Shown: positions 28,155-38,622, numbered from the stretch's first letter. The stretch is DNA of 64,000 nucleotides from Sphingomonadales bacterium UBA2369 (GCA_002344055.1 DDTH01000017.1:144396-208395), one strand, 5' to 3'. Numbers and translations are program-made. The notes: generated by a model from the sequence alone, not told the origin.

Positions 28155-28763
28155 ATGAGGATCGCGGTTATCGGCGCATCGGGGCGCGCGGGGTCGGCCA
28201 TTGCGGCGGAATTGGCGGCGCGGGGTCACGACGTGACCGGCATTGCCCGCCATCCCGAACGGATCGCGGCAACCCCCGGGTTAATGGCGGTGGCGGGCGA
28301 TGCAGACAATCCGGGCGCGCTCGCGGCCCTGCTGGCCGGCCATGATGCGGCGGTCAGCGCGATCTTTTTCTCGAAGAGCGACGCCGGCAAGCTGATCGAG
28401 GCGGTGAAGCAGGCAGGTGTGCCGCGCTACGCCGTTGTCGGCGGTGCCGCGAGCCTGGAGGTCACGCCGAGCGTCCGCCTGTTCGATTCGCCGGACTTTC
28501 CGGACGCCTATCGCGAGGAAGCGGGGGCGGGCATCCGTTTCCTGGAAGCGCTGCGGCAAGAGGCGGAACTGGACTGGGTGTTCCTCTCGCCCTCGGCCGA
28601 ATTCGACGAAGGGCCGCGCACCGGCCAATTCCGGATCGGCGGCGACCAATTGCTGACCGGTCCCGACGGAAGCCGGATCAGCTTCGCCGACTATGCCATC
28701 GCACTGGCCGACGAACTGGAACGGCCGGCGCATCACCGGCAGCGCTTCACCGTCGGCTATTGA
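28155..28763 (+). CDS. NAD(P)H-binding Rossmann protein (atypical SDR/NmrA type)
   Basis: 202 residues from the ATG at 28155, which follows GCAGGAG. The dinucleotide-binding motif is IAVIGASGRAGSAIAAEL (GxxGxxG), then DVTGIARHPERIAATPG and YAVVGGAASLEV. This is the short atypical-SDR type similar to YwnB, often induced by disulfide or quinone stress under an HxlR regulator. Cytoplasmic; substrate unknown. Divergent from the HxlR gene. Confidence 0.85.
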   Translation: MRIAVIGASGRAGSAIAAELAARGHDVTGIARHPERIAATPGLMAVAGDADNPGALAALLAGHDAAVSAIFFSKSDAGKLIEAVKQAGVPRYAVVGGAASLEVTPSVRLFDSPDFPDAYREEAGAGIRFLEALRQEAELDWVFLSPSAEFDEGPRTGQFRIGGDQLLTGPDGSRISFADYAIALADELERPAHHRQRFTVGY

Positions 28764-28784
28764 GGCGACAGAGCGGCGAGGCGA

Positions 28785-30185
<1,401 letters not shown>

Positions 30186-30207
30186 TTTCGTTCTTTCTTT
30201 GACGCGA

Positions 30208-31467
30208 TCACAGATCGATCAGCAGGCGCATCGGGTCTTCCAGCGCTTCCTTGATGCGGACGAGGAAGGTGACCGCCTCGCGGCCGTCGATCAGGCGGTG
30301 GTCGTAGCTGAGCGCCAGATACATCATCGGGCGGATCACCACCTGCCCGTCCTTCGCGACCGGGCGCTCGTCGATCCGGTGCATGCCGAGCACCGCCGAC
30401 TGCGGCGGATTGATGATTGGGGTGGAAAGCAGGCTACCGAACACGCCGCCATTGGTGATCGTGAAGGTGCCGCCCTTCATGTCTTCCATCGTCAGCGTGC
30501 CGTCCTTGGCGCGCTTGCCGAAGTCGGCGATGGCCAGCTCGACCTCGGCGAAGCTCATCGCCTGCGCGTCGCGGATGACGGGCACGACCAGACCCTGCGG
30601 CGCGGAGACGGCGACCGAAATGTCGGCATAATCACGATAGACGATCTCGTCGCCCTCGATCGCGCCGTTGACGGCGGGCACATCGCGCAGCGCCAGGGTC
30701 GCGGCCTTCACGAAGAAGGACATGAAGCCCAGGCGGATGCCGTGCTTCTTTTCGAACAGATCCTTGTAGCGCGCGCGCGCCTCCATCACCGCCGTCATAT
30801 CGACGTCGTTGAAGGTGGTGAGCATCGCCGCGGTGTTCTGCGCTTCCTTCAGGCGGCTCGCGATGGTCTGGCGCAGGCGCGTCATGCGGACGCGCTCCTC
30901 GCGGCGTTCGCCGGTGGCACGCGGGGCCGGGGCGGAGACCTGCGCGGCGGGAGCGGGAGCCGGCGCGCTCTGGCTGGGCGCGGGCGCGGCCTTCTGCGCC
31001 TTCGCGGCGGTCAGCACATCGTCCTTGGTCAGGCGGCCGTCCTTGCCCGTGCCCTTGATCTTCGACGGATCGAGGCCGTGCTCCAGCACGACTCGGCGGA
31101 CAGCGGGTGACAGGGTCAGGCTGCTGCCGCTTTCATCGTCGCCACCATCCTCGTCCGCTTCCTCGCGCAGCGCGATATTCTCGCCGGCATTGGCCTGAAC
31201 GTGGCCCTTCGGCTCGGCAGCCGCCGCGCCGCCTTCCGAAATGCGGGCGATCAGGCCGCCCACCGAGACGGTGTCGCCTTCCTTCGCCAGCTGCTCGCCG
31301 AGCGTGCCGGCGACGGGCGCGTTGACCTCGATCGCGACCTTGTCCGTCTCCAGGCTGGCGATCGGCTCGTCGGCCGCGACCGCGTCGCCCGGCTGCTTCA
31401 GCCACTGGCCGACGGTCGCTTCGGTGATCGATTCGCCCAAGGTCGGGACAATGACGTCGGTGGCCAT
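30208..31467 (-). CDS. sucB: 2-oxoglutarate dehydrogenase E2 (dihydrolipoyl succinyltransferase)
   Basis: 419 residues. One N-terminal lipoyl domain with the lipoylated lysine in ETDKVAIEV (about Lys43), an Ala/Pro linker, a peripheral subunit-binding domain (SPAVRRVVLEHGLDPSKIKGTGKDGRLTKDDV, about 118-150), a second Ala/Pro linker, and the catalytic acyltransferase domain with YDHRLIDGREAVTFL (active-site His). TFTITNGGVFGSLLSTPIINPPQ is diagnostic for SucB. It transfers the succinyl group to CoA. It sits 9 bases downstream of sucA. Confidence 0.97.
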   Translation of the reverse strand: MATDVIVPTLGESITEATVGQWLKQPGDAVAADEPIASLETDKVAIEVNAPVAGTLGEQLAKEGDTVSVGGLIARISEGGAAAAEPKGHVQANAGENIALREEADEDGGDDESGSSLTLSPAVRRVVLEHGLDPSKIKGTGKDGRLTKDDVLTAAKAQKAAPAPSQSAPAPAPAAQVSAPAPRATGERREERVRMTRLRQTIASRLKEAQNTAAMLTTFNDVDMTAVMEARARYKDLFEKKHGIRLGFMSFFVKAATLALRDVPAVNGAIEGDEIVYRDYADISVAVSAPQGLVVPVIRDAQAMSFAEVELAIADFGKRAKDGTLTMEDMKGGTFTITNGGVFGSLLSTPIINPPQSAVLGMHRIDERPVAKDGQVVIRPMMYLALSYDHRLIDGREAVTFLVRIKEALEDPMRLLIDL

Positions 31468-31476
31468 GATCTTCCT

Positions 31477-34398
31477 CTATTCTGCGGCCTGCGCGATGGC
31501 GCTGGCGTCAATTCCGATGGCGTCGGCGATGAGTGCCGCCTGCTCCGCCGCGTGCCGCTTGGCAAGGCCGGTGGCGGGCGAGGCGGAGCCGGGCCGGCCC
31601 GCGTAGCTGGGGCGCTTCGCTTTCGATTTCGCCTCGATCAGGCACTCCTCGATCAGCGGCTCGACGAAGCTCCAGGCGCCGTTATTCTTCGGTTCTTCCT
31701 GCGCCCAGATCACTTCCGTCAGGTTGGTCATGCGCTTCAGGCGGGTGACCAGGGGCTCGGACGGGAAGGGATAGAGCTGCTCGACGCGGACGATCGAGAC
31801 GTCTTTCGCCTGCGCCGCGTCGCGCGCTTCCATCAGCTCATAGGCGACCTTGCCGGAGCAGAGCACCAGGCGGCGCACATCCTTGTCGCCCGGACCGCCC
31901 AGATCGGAGACGATGCGGCGGAAATGGCTCTCGCCGGTGAAGTCCGCCGCGCTGGACACCGCCAATTTGTGCCGCAGCAGCGACTTGGGCGTCATGATCA
32001 CCAAAGGCTTGCGGAAATCGCGGAGCATCTGGCGGCGCAGGATGTGGAAATAGTTGGCCGGGGTCGTGCAGTAAGCGACCTGCATATTGTCCTCGGCGCA
32101 GAGCTGCAGATAGCGCTCCAGCCGGGCGGAACTGTGCTCCGGGCCTTGGCCTTCGTAACCGTGCGGGAGCAGCATCACGAGGCCGCAGGCGCGCAGCCAC
32201 TTCGCCTCGCCCGCGGCGATGAACTGGTCGATCATCACCTGCGCGCCATTGGCAAAATCGCCGAACTGCGCCTCCCACAGCACCAAAGCGCGCGGATCAG
32301 CAATGGCGTAGCCATATTCGAAGCCGAGCACGCCGAATTCGGAAAGCGGGCTGTCGCGCACCTCGAACCGTCCGCCGCCGGGCAGCTTGCACAGCGGGAT
32401 GTAGCGCTCGCCATTGTCCTGATTGCGCCAGACGGCGTGCCGGTGGCTGAACGTGCCGCGGCCGCTATCCTGACCCGATAGGCGCACGGTATAGCCTTCG
32501 CCGACCAGACTGCCGAAGGCGAGCGCCTCGGCCGTGGCCCAATCGAAATTCTCGCCGGTAGCGAACATCTGCGCCTTGGCATCCAGGATGCGCTGCAGCG
32601 TCTTGTGGACGGGCAGGCCTTCGGGGACCGTCGTCAGCACCTTGCCGATCGCCGCCATATTGTCGGGCGCCAGGCCGGTTTCGATGTTGCGGCGTTCGGC
32701 GACACCGCCCTCGGGACGGTTCAGGCCCGCCCAGCGGCCCCCGAACCAGTCCGCCTTGTTGGGCAGATAGGATTTGGCCGCCTCGAACTCATCCTCGAAC
32801 GTGGCGGTGATGCCGGCTTCGGTCTTCGCCGCCCAGTCGGCGCCGATCACGCCTTCATCGACCAGGCGCTTCGCATAGAGAGCGCTGACCGCCGGATGCT
32901 TGCGGATCGCGGCATACATGACCGGCTGGGTGAAGGCCGGCTCGTCGCCCTCATTGTGGCCGAAGCGGCGGTAGCACCACATGTCGATGACGACATCGTG
33001 GTTGAACTGCTGGCGGTAGTCGATCGCCAGCTTGCAGGCGAAGGTGACGGCCTCCGGATCGTCGCCATTGACGTGCAGGATCGGCGCCTGGACCACCTTG
33101 GCGATGTCCGACGGATAAGGCGACGAGCGGGCATAAGCCGGCGAGGTGGTAAAGCCGATCTGGTTGTTGATGACGAAGTGGATCGCGCCGCCCGTATTGT
33201 AGCCGGGCAGACCGGAGAAACCGAAACATTCGGCGATGATCCCCTGCCCCGCAAAGGCCGCGTCGCCGTGAAGCAGGATGGGCAGGACCTGATCGCCCTC
33301 CCAATCCGCGCGCTGAGTCTGCTCGGCGCGGACCTTGCCAAGCACGACCGGATCCACCGCCTCGAGATGCGAGGGATTGGGGACGAGGCTGAGGTGAACC
33401 TTGTTGCCATCAAACTCGCGGTCCGACGAGGTGCCGAGGTGATATTTCACGTCGCCCGAACCGGCCACATCGTCCGGATTGGCCGAGCCGCCGGCAAATT
33501 CGCTGAAGATGGCGCGGTACGGCTTGCCCATCACGTTGGCGAGGACGTTCAGCCGGCCGCGATGGGCCATGCCGATCACCATCAATTCGACGCCGTGCTG
33601 GCCGCCATATTTGATCACAGCCTCCAGCGCGGGGACCATGGATTCGCCGCCATCCAGGCCGAAGCGCTTCGTCCCGACATATTTGCGGGCGAGGAATTTC
33701 TCCCACTGCTCGGCCTGGATGACCTTGGCCAGGATCGACTGCTTGCCCTCGGGCGTGAAGCTGATTTCCTTGTCCTTGCCCTCCATCCGCTCCTGCAGGA
33801 AGCGGCGCTCGGCCAGGTCGTTGATGTGCATATATTCCAGGCCGACATGGCCGCAATAATTGGCCCGCAAGGTCGCGACGATCTCGGCCACCGTGGCGAA
33901 TTCGAAGCCCAATGCGCCATCGAGATAGATGGGCCGGGTCGATTTGGAATCGAGGCCGTGAAATTCGGGCGTCAGATCGTCCGGCAGCTCACGCTTGGTG
34001 AGGCCGAGCGGATCGAGATCGGCGGCGAGGTGACCGCGCACCCGGTAGGTGCGGATCAGCATCATCGCGCGGACCGTATCCTGCGCGGCCTGGATGATCG
34101 CGGCCTGATCAGGCGCGGCCGGTGCCGCAGCCGGGGCAACCTTGACCGGCGCGGCGGGCGGACGGTCGATCGCCGACTGGGTCGGATCGAGACCGGCCGT
34201 GGTCGCGTCGGTATCGGTCAGCGGCCAGTTGGAGCGCGCCCAGCTCGGACCGGCGGCGGCGCGCTCCAGGCCGTTCAGAAGATCGTGCCATTCCGCGCCG
34301 ACGCTGCGAGGATCGGCGGCAAAGCGCGCCTGCAGCGACTGCAGATAGGAGGGGCTGACCCCTTCCAGCAGGTCGGTTGAATCAGCGTCGCGGGCCAT
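31477..34398 (-). CDS. sucA: 2-oxoglutarate dehydrogenase E1
   Basis: 973 residues from the ATG at 34398; an ATG at 34440 would add 14 residues that do not look conserved, but neither start has a strong ribosome-binding site. Typical parts: the N-terminal GVSPSYLQSLQARF segment that docks to E2, the TPP-binding GDAAFAGQG, VINNQIGFTTSP, HRHAVWRNQ, and the acetyl-CoA/allosteric C-terminal half (GYEGQGPEHSSARLERYLQL). It decarboxylates 2-oxoglutarate with thiamine diphosphate. Between sucD and sucB. Confidence 0.97.
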   Translation of the reverse strand: MARDADSTDLLEGVSPSYLQSLQARFAADPRSVGAEWHDLLNGLERAAAGPSWARSNWPLTDTDATTAGLDPTQSAIDRPPAAPVKVAPAAAPAAPDQAAIIQAAQDTVRAMMLIRTYRVRGHLAADLDPLGLTKRELPDDLTPEFHGLDSKSTRPIYLDGALGFEFATVAEIVATLRANYCGHVGLEYMHINDLAERRFLQERMEGKDKEISFTPEGKQSILAKVIQAEQWEKFLARKYVGTKRFGLDGGESMVPALEAVIKYGGQHGVELMVIGMAHRGRLNVLANVMGKPYRAIFSEFAGGSANPDDVAGSGDVKYHLGTSSDREFDGNKVHLSLVPNPSHLEAVDPVVLGKVRAEQTQRADWEGDQVLPILLHGDAAFAGQGIIAECFGFSGLPGYNTGGAIHFVINNQIGFTTSPAYARSSPYPSDIAKVVQAPILHVNGDDPEAVTFACKLAIDYRQQFNHDVVIDMWCYRRFGHNEGDEPAFTQPVMYAAIRKHPAVSALYAKRLVDEGVIGADWAAKTEAGITATFEDEFEAAKSYLPNKADWFGGRWAGLNRPEGGVAERRNIETGLAPDNMAAIGKVLTTVPEGLPVHKTLQRILDAKAQMFATGENFDWATAEALAFGSLVGEGYTVRLSGQDSGRGTFSHRHAVWRNQDNGERYIPLCKLPGGGRFEVRDSPLSEFGVLGFEYGYAIADPRALVLWEAQFGDFANGAQVMIDQFIAAGEAKWLRACGLVMLLPHGYEGQGPEHSSARLERYLQLCAEDNMQVAYCTTPANYFHILRRQMLRDFRKPLVIMTPKSLLRHKLAVSSAADFTGESHFRRIVSDLGGPGDKDVRRLVLCSGKVAYELMEARDAAQAKDVSIVRVEQLYPFPSEPLVTRLKRMTNLTEVIWAQEEPKNNGAWSFVEPLIEECLIEAKSKAKRPSYAGRPGSASPATGLAKRHAAEQAALIADAIGIDASAIAQAAE

Positions 34399-34473
34399 GG
34401 CCGGTCTCGTATCCGTTCGGGCAATTGGGAAACTGCCCATTATCTATAGCCTGTTAAGGCGAGATTGAACCCG

Positions 34474-35361
34474 TCAGGCGATTGCAAGCAGGTCGGCGAG
34501 CGTCGTGCCAAGCTCCGAGGGGCTGGCGGCGACGCGGATGCCGGCGGCTTCCATCGCCGCGATCTTGTCCTCGGCACCGCCCTGACCGCCCGAGACGATC
34601 GCACCGGCATGGCCCATGCGGCGGCCCGGCGGCGCGGTGCGGCCGGCAATGAAACCGACGGTGGGCTTGGAACGGCCGCGCTTCGCTTCGTCAGCAAGGA
34701 ACTGCGCCGCTTCCTCTTCGGCCGAGCCGCCGATTTCGCCGATCATGATGATCGATTTGGTCGCCTCGTCGGCCAGGAACAGCTCCAGCACGTCGATGAA
34801 ATTGGTACCGTTGACCGGATCGCCGCCGATCCCGACCGCCGTGGTCTGGCCGAGGCCCGCATTCGTGGTCTGGAACACCGCTTCATAGGTAAGCGTGCCC
34901 GAGCGGCTGACGATGCCGACGCTGCCCTTGGAGAAGATGCTGCCGGGCATGATGCCGATCTTGCATTCGTTCGGGGTGAGCACGCCGGGGCAGTTCGGGC
35001 CGATCAGCCGCGACTTGGAGCCCGAAAGTGCGCGCTTCACGCGCACCATGTCGAGCACCGGCACGCCTTCGGTGATCGCGACGATCAACGGCACTTCGGC
35101 GTCGATCGCCTCGAGGATCGAGTCGGCTGCGAAGGGCGGCGGCACGTAGACGACGCTGGCGTCGGCACCCGTCGCCGCGACCGCCTCGGCAACCGTGTCG
35201 AAGACAGGCAGGCCAATATGGGTCTGGCCGCCTTTGCCCGGCGTGACGCCGCCGACCATCTTGGTGCCGTAGGCCAAAGCCTGCTGAGTGTGGAAGGTGC
35301 CGGTTTCGCCGGTCATTCCCTGTGTAATGACCTTGGTGTTGGCGTTGACGAGGATGGACAT
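34474..35361 (-). CDS. sucD: Succinate-CoA ligase, alpha subunit
   Basis: 295 residues. CoA-binding N-domain (SILVNANTKVITQGMTGETGTFHT), GGVTPGKGG, and the phosphohistidine motif GRRMGHAGAI. The alpha subunit needs the beta subunit SucC for activity. In rhizobia and other alphaproteobacteria the operon reads mdh-sucC-sucD-sucA-sucB-lpd; here the slot before sucD is held by a lipoprotein gene and no sucC is found in the window. GGACGATC lies rather far from the start. Confidence 0.96.
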   Translation of the reverse strand: MSILVNANTKVITQGMTGETGTFHTQQALAYGTKMVGGVTPGKGGQTHIGLPVFDTVAEAVAATGADASVVYVPPPFAADSILEAIDAEVPLIVAITEGVPVLDMVRVKRALSGSKSRLIGPNCPGVLTPNECKIGIMPGSIFSKGSVGIVSRSGTLTYEAVFQTTNAGLGQTTAVGIGGDPVNGTNFIDVLELFLADEATKSIIMIGEIGGSAEEEAAQFLADEAKRGRSKPTVGFIAGRTAPPGRRMGHAGAIVSGGQGGAEDKIAAMEAAGIRVAASPSELGTTLADLLAIA

Positions 35362-35397
35362 GGGTGGGTGATCGTCCTTGATACTAAAGAGAAAGCT

Positions 35398-36087
35398 TTA
35401 TTTGGTTTCGGGTTCGGCCGGCTGGCTCTGGGCCGAACCCGCGCCGCTTTTGGTCGCGGTTATGCCCAGGCCGATCGCCGGGATCTGCCGACGCATCGGC
35501 GAATCCGCCGCGATGTGAACGACCGTCTGCTGATCGAGACCCGACCGGAAACCGGGAGACCATTCCCAGCTGGTGACGCCCATCTGATTGTTGCTGCTGG
35601 TGGTCGGGGCGGAGGTCCAGGCGGCGATCGTCTCGGCGCTGGGCGGTGCCGCCGCCGCGAAATCGTAGACGCGGCATTCCGTCGCCGACAACGGCCCGCC
35701 CGTCAGCGACGAGACGACGGCGTGCAGTTCGCGGCCATTCACCGTCTTGCGATAGGCCGTGTTGACCAGCGTTCCGGCCTCGGGCGCCCCGCGCGTGACG
35801 CTGTCGGCCAGCGCCAGCAACTGGCCGAGCGGCGACTGCGCCTCCGGCGAAAAGCGCTCCCAGCCCGCTGCGGCGGCCGCAGCATTCAGGGCGTTCACAT
35901 CGGAAAGATCGGTGCAGAGCCGGTCATATTCGGCAAAGGCCGGATTGTCGGCAGCGGCCGGCGTCGCGGCGGCCGCCTCACCATTCGCCTGAGGCGCGGG
36001 CGCGGCGGCGTTGTTGGCGCTTTCGCCGCGATTGCACGCGGCGGTGGCGGCCAGCAGGATCGCGACGGCGGCAATGCGGCTCTTCAT
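35398..36087 (-). CDS. Lipoprotein of unknown function between mdh and sucD
   Basis: 229 residues from the ATG at 36087, behind GGGAGAG; signal with lipobox (ILLAATAACNRG). An Ala-rich linker (about 22-50) precedes a domain of about 150 residues with two cysteines (YDRLCTDLSD, SATECRVYDF) and WSPGFRSGLDQQTVVHIA. I do not recognise the family. It lies exactly where sucC is normally found, in the same direction as mdh and sucD (19 bases after mdh, 36 before sucD), and so is probably carried on the TCA transcript. Confidence 0.65.
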   Translation of the reverse strand: MKSRIAAVAILLAATAACNRGESANNAAAPAPQANGEAAAATPAAADNPAFAEYDRLCTDLSDVNALNAAAAAAGWERFSPEAQSPLGQLLALADSVTRGAPEAGTLVNTAYRKTVNGRELHAVVSSLTGGPLSATECRVYDFAAAAPPSAETIAAWTSAPTTSSNNQMGVTSWEWSPGFRSGLDQQTVVHIAADSPMRRQIPAIGLGITATKSGAGSAQSQPAEPETK

Positions 36088-36106
36088 ATCCGGCTCTCCC
36101 AGTCGC

Positions 36107-37069
36107 TCAGGCGAGGCTCTCGTCAATGCCCTTGCAGGCGACGAGCAATTCCTTGACCGCATCGACGCTGACCGTGAGGTTGGCCTTGGCCTCGTCGTCC
36201 AGCTCGATCTCGACGATCTGCTCGACGCCGTCCTTGCCGATGATCACGGGCACGCCGACATAGAGGTCGTCCACGCCATATTGGCCGGTCAGGTGCGCGG
36301 CGCAGGGCAGAAGACGCTTCTGGTCGCCCAGATAGCTTTCCGCCATCGCGATCGCGCTCGCGGCCGGGGCGTAGAAAGCCGAGCCGGTGCCGAGCAAAGC
36401 GACGATCTCGCCGCCGCCACCGCGGGTGCGCTTCACAATCGCGTCGATCTTCTCCTTCGTGGAGCGGCCCTGCTTGATCAGATCGGGCACCGGAATGCCG
36501 GCGACGGTGCTGTACTGCACGATCGGCACCATCGTGTCGCCATGGCCCCCGAGCACGAAGGTCGTGACGTCGCGGGCGGAGACTTCGAACTCCTCGGCCA
36601 GGAAGTGGCTGAAGCGCGCCGAGTCCAGCACGCCGGCCATGCCGACGACCTTGTTGTGCGGGAGGCCGGAAAATTCGCGCAGCGCCCAGACCATCGCGTC
36701 GAGCGGATTGGTGATGCAGATCACGAAGGCGTCCGGGGCATGCGTCTTGATGCCCTCGCCGACTGCCTTCATCACCTTCAGATTGATGCCGATCAGGTCG
36801 TCGCGGCTCATGCCGGGCTTGCGGGCCACACCGGCGGTGACGATGCAGACATCGGCGCCGGCAATGTCGGCATAATCGTTCGAGCCGGTGATCTTCGCGT
36901 CGAAGCCTTCGACCGGGCCGCACTGGCTGAGGTCCAGCGCCTTGCCCTGCGGCACGCCTTCGACCACGTCGAACAGGACGATGTCGCCCAATTCCTTCTG
37001 CGCCGCCAAATGCGCGAGCGTGCCGCCGATATTACCGGCGCCGATCAGCGCGATCTTCTTGCGAGCCAT
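36107..37069 (-). CDS. mdh: Malate dehydrogenase
   Basis: 320 residues from the ATG at 37069 (AAGGGG upstream; an earlier in-frame start would extend into the leader). LDH-type MDH: ARKKIALIGAGNIGGTLAHL (NAD), VTAGVARKPGMSRDDLIGIN (mobile loop with Arg), ITNPLDAMVW, and the catalytic GGHGDTMVP. It oxidises malate to oxaloacetate. First gene of the TCA-cycle block; the region upstream (37070-37169) holds no other gene and should carry its promoter. Confidence 0.97.
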   Translation of the reverse strand: MARKKIALIGAGNIGGTLAHLAAQKELGDIVLFDVVEGVPQGKALDLSQCGPVEGFDAKITGSNDYADIAGADVCIVTAGVARKPGMSRDDLIGINLKVMKAVGEGIKTHAPDAFVICITNPLDAMVWALREFSGLPHNKVVGMAGVLDSARFSHFLAEEFEVSARDVTTFVLGGHGDTMVPIVQYSTVAGIPVPDLIKQGRSTKEKIDAIVKRTRGGGGEIVALLGTGSAFYAPAASAIAMAESYLGDQKRLLPCAAHLTGQYGVDDLYVGVPVIIGKDGVEQIVEIELDDEAKANLTVSVDAVKELLVACKGIDESLA

Positions 37070-37169
37070 GAGAGCCCCTTCCCGTCCAGCTATTCCATGA
37101 GGGCCGCAGGACACGGCCCGACGCGGGGTCGCTTAGACCCGCATCGGCGCAGGGGCAACCGCCCGAAAG

Positions 37170-37661
37170 CTATTCGGCACGAGACAGAATGTGCCGGGCG
37201 AATTCCCTATAGCTGCCGTCCGGGCGGCGCACTTCGTCGATGACATGGAGGCGGCCATCGTCGGCCAGGCGATAGACGGTGCGGCCCCGCTCGGTTTCAG
37301 GCGAGCCCCAATCGGATGTCAGCACGTGACCCTCGGCCGCCGCACTTATGCCGAAACTCACGCCCCGGCTGTCGAACCAGGTCGCGCGCCAGTTCGCGCC
37401 TTCCGCCTGACGATAGAAAGCCCGCCCCTCGAACGGCCCGGCGCGATAGCTGAATTCCAAGAAAGCGCCGCCGAGCACCGGGCGAATCTCCAACATTGCT
37501 TCGTCGGCCCGGCCCATCGTCGCGCCGGGACCTCGCCAGCGGCCGGACAGCCATGCCAGCGGCGCGGCAGGCGCCTGCGCGATCGGCGCCTGCTGCGCGT
37601 GAGCGGCTTGCGGCGCGGCGGCGAGCAGCAAAGCGGCCAGCAGGAGCTCAGCCATGGGCAT
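37170..37661 (-). CDS. Secreted lipocalin-like protein of unknown function
   Basis: 163 residues (start at 37661, or 37655 at MAEL). Signal peptide (LLLAALLLAAAPQAAHAQ), then a beta-rich domain starting LAWLSGRWRG and with GGAFLEFSYRAGPFEGRAFYR and SDWGSPETERGRTVYRL, the pattern of small lipocalin-like/DUF1579-like proteins that start with an L-x-G-x-W motif. Ligand unknown. Its start overlaps the last codons of the VOC gene by 14 bases, so the two are co-translated. Confidence 0.65.
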   Translation of the reverse strand: MPMAELLLAALLLAAAPQAAHAQQAPIAQAPAAPLAWLSGRWRGPGATMGRADEAMLEIRPVLGGAFLEFSYRAGPFEGRAFYRQAEGANWRATWFDSRGVSFGISAAAEGHVLTSDWGSPETERGRTVYRLADDGRLHVIDEVRRPDGSYREFARHILSRAE

Positions 37662-38031
37662 TGCTTAGATCCTGATAGAACATCAGCGCATTGTCGTCCG
37701 GATCGTAGAAGGTGAGCAATTTCACCATGTCCGGGATTTCCATGATGTCGCCATCCTGGCGGACGCCATGGCGATCCAGTTCGGCCTTGGCGGCCTCGAT
37801 GTCCGTCACGCCGAAGGTCAGCACCGCGCCACCCGGCGTCCCCGCGCCCTCTTCCTTGATCCCAAAGCCGACATTCACATTCGCGACCGGACTCGTCATC
37901 TCGCACCAGGCGATATCGTCCCGCTTGTAGATCAGCGCGAAGCCGAGCACCTTTTCATACCAGGCGATGGTGCGGTCGAGGTCGGTTGCGCTGCACGAGC
38001 AAGTCAGTCCGCCATCGAATGAAATGCCCAT
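37648..38031 (-). CDS. VOC (glyoxalase-fold) protein
   Basis: 127 residues from the ATG at 38031, preceded by GGGGAGG. Glyoxalase/bleomycin-resistance fold: LTCSCSATDLDRTIAWYEKVLGFAL, VNVGFGIKEEG, LTFGVTDIEAAKAEL, and LLTFYDPDDNALMFYQDL, whose Asp/Glu pattern fits metal-site positions only partly. Likely an enzyme or ligand binder of unknown substrate. It is divergent from the double-winged-helix regulator, across 60 bases that carry an ACTAT-N4-ATAGT operator candidate. Confidence 0.8.
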   Translation of the reverse strand: MGISFDGGLTCSCSATDLDRTIAWYEKVLGFALIYKRDDIAWCEMTSPVANVNVGFGIKEEGAGTPGGAVLTFGVTDIEAAKAELDRHGVRQDGDIMEIPDMVKLLTFYDPDDNALMFYQDLSNAHG

Positions 38032-38056
38032 CTCAAACCTCCCCGAATCGATACGA

Positions 38057-38085
38057 TTGACTATTTGTATAGTAGATTGCATATT
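38057..38085 (+). promoter_or_regulatory. Promoter of the double-winged-helix regulator
   Basis: TTGACT (38057-38062), a 17-base spacer and CATATT (38080-38085). The predicted start site, 6-7 bases after the -10, coincides with the ATG at 38092, suggesting a leaderless transcript. The spacer contains the inverted repeat below. Confidence 0.6.
38060..38073. promoter_or_regulatory. Inverted repeat ACTAT-N4-ATAGT, operator candidate
   Basis: A perfect 5-bp inverted repeat around TTGT within the 60-base divergent spacer, overlapping the -35 and spacer of the rightward promoter. A winged-helix dimer binding here would block it, and possibly the leftward promoter of the VOC gene. Confidence 0.55.
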
Positions 38086-38091
38086 CGTCAA

Positions 38092-38622
38092 ATGGTCGAT
38101 GCGGAGACGTTGGCGCGCCTGTCCGCGAGCCGCTGGTTCATGCCGGCGATGGCGATGGCGCACGAAGGCGGCGGCTTTCGCGTGGCGGCCTTGCTGCACC
38201 GGCTCGGCACCTCGCGCTCGATGGTGCGGCGGGTGGTGGAGCAACTGGTCGCTTACGGCTGGATCGCGTCAAATCCGGGCCATGGCCATCCGCTGCGCCC
38301 GGACTATGTGCTGCGCGGCGAGGGTGCAGCAATTGCGGCATGGTGCGCGGAGGTGATGGCGGCGCGGCGGCGGCTGGGGCTGGAGCCGGGCGACCTGGGC
38401 CGCTGGTCGCTGCCCGTGTTGCGCAGCGTCGCGCCGGGCTGGCGGCGCTTCTCGCAGCTGGAAGAGGCGCTCGACCCGATCACGCCGCGCGCACTGTCGA
38501 CCACGCTGAAAGGCCTGATCGGCCAGCGGCTGGTGACGCGGCAGCTGCAGGAGAGTTTTCCGCCAACCGCTATCTACGGCGTGACCGGGCGCGGCTCGCT
38601 GCTCGCGGAGGCGCTTGCCTAG
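38092..38622 (+). CDS. Transcriptional regulator with two winged helices
   Basis: 176 residues from the ATG at 38092. The N-terminal winged helix (about 15-70, VAALLHRLGTSRSMVRRVVEQLVAYGWI) is MarR-like; the C-terminal one (about 95-170, WSLPVLRSVAPGWRRFSQLEEAL, then RALSTTLKGLIGQRLVTRQL) is HxlR-like. Two winged helices in one chain is unusual for these families and may let a monomer bind a two-site operator. No ligand residues are evident. It likely controls itself and the divergent VOC gene. Its stop shares CTAG with the zapE stop. Confidence 0.75.
   Translation: MVDAETLARLSASRWFMPAMAMAHEGGGFRVAALLHRLGTSRSMVRRVVEQLVAYGWIASNPGHGHPLRPDYVLRGEGAAIAAWCAEVMAARRRLGLEPGDLGRWSLPVLRSVAPGWRRFSQLEEALDPITPRALSTTLKGLIGQRLVTRQLQESFPPTAIYGVTGRGSLLAEALA

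Noticed and set aside
37084..37145. Hairpin GCGGGGTC/GACCCGC downstream of the 37170 gene and upstream of mdh
   Set aside because: The stem needs a bulge and has no T run; too weak to call a terminator.
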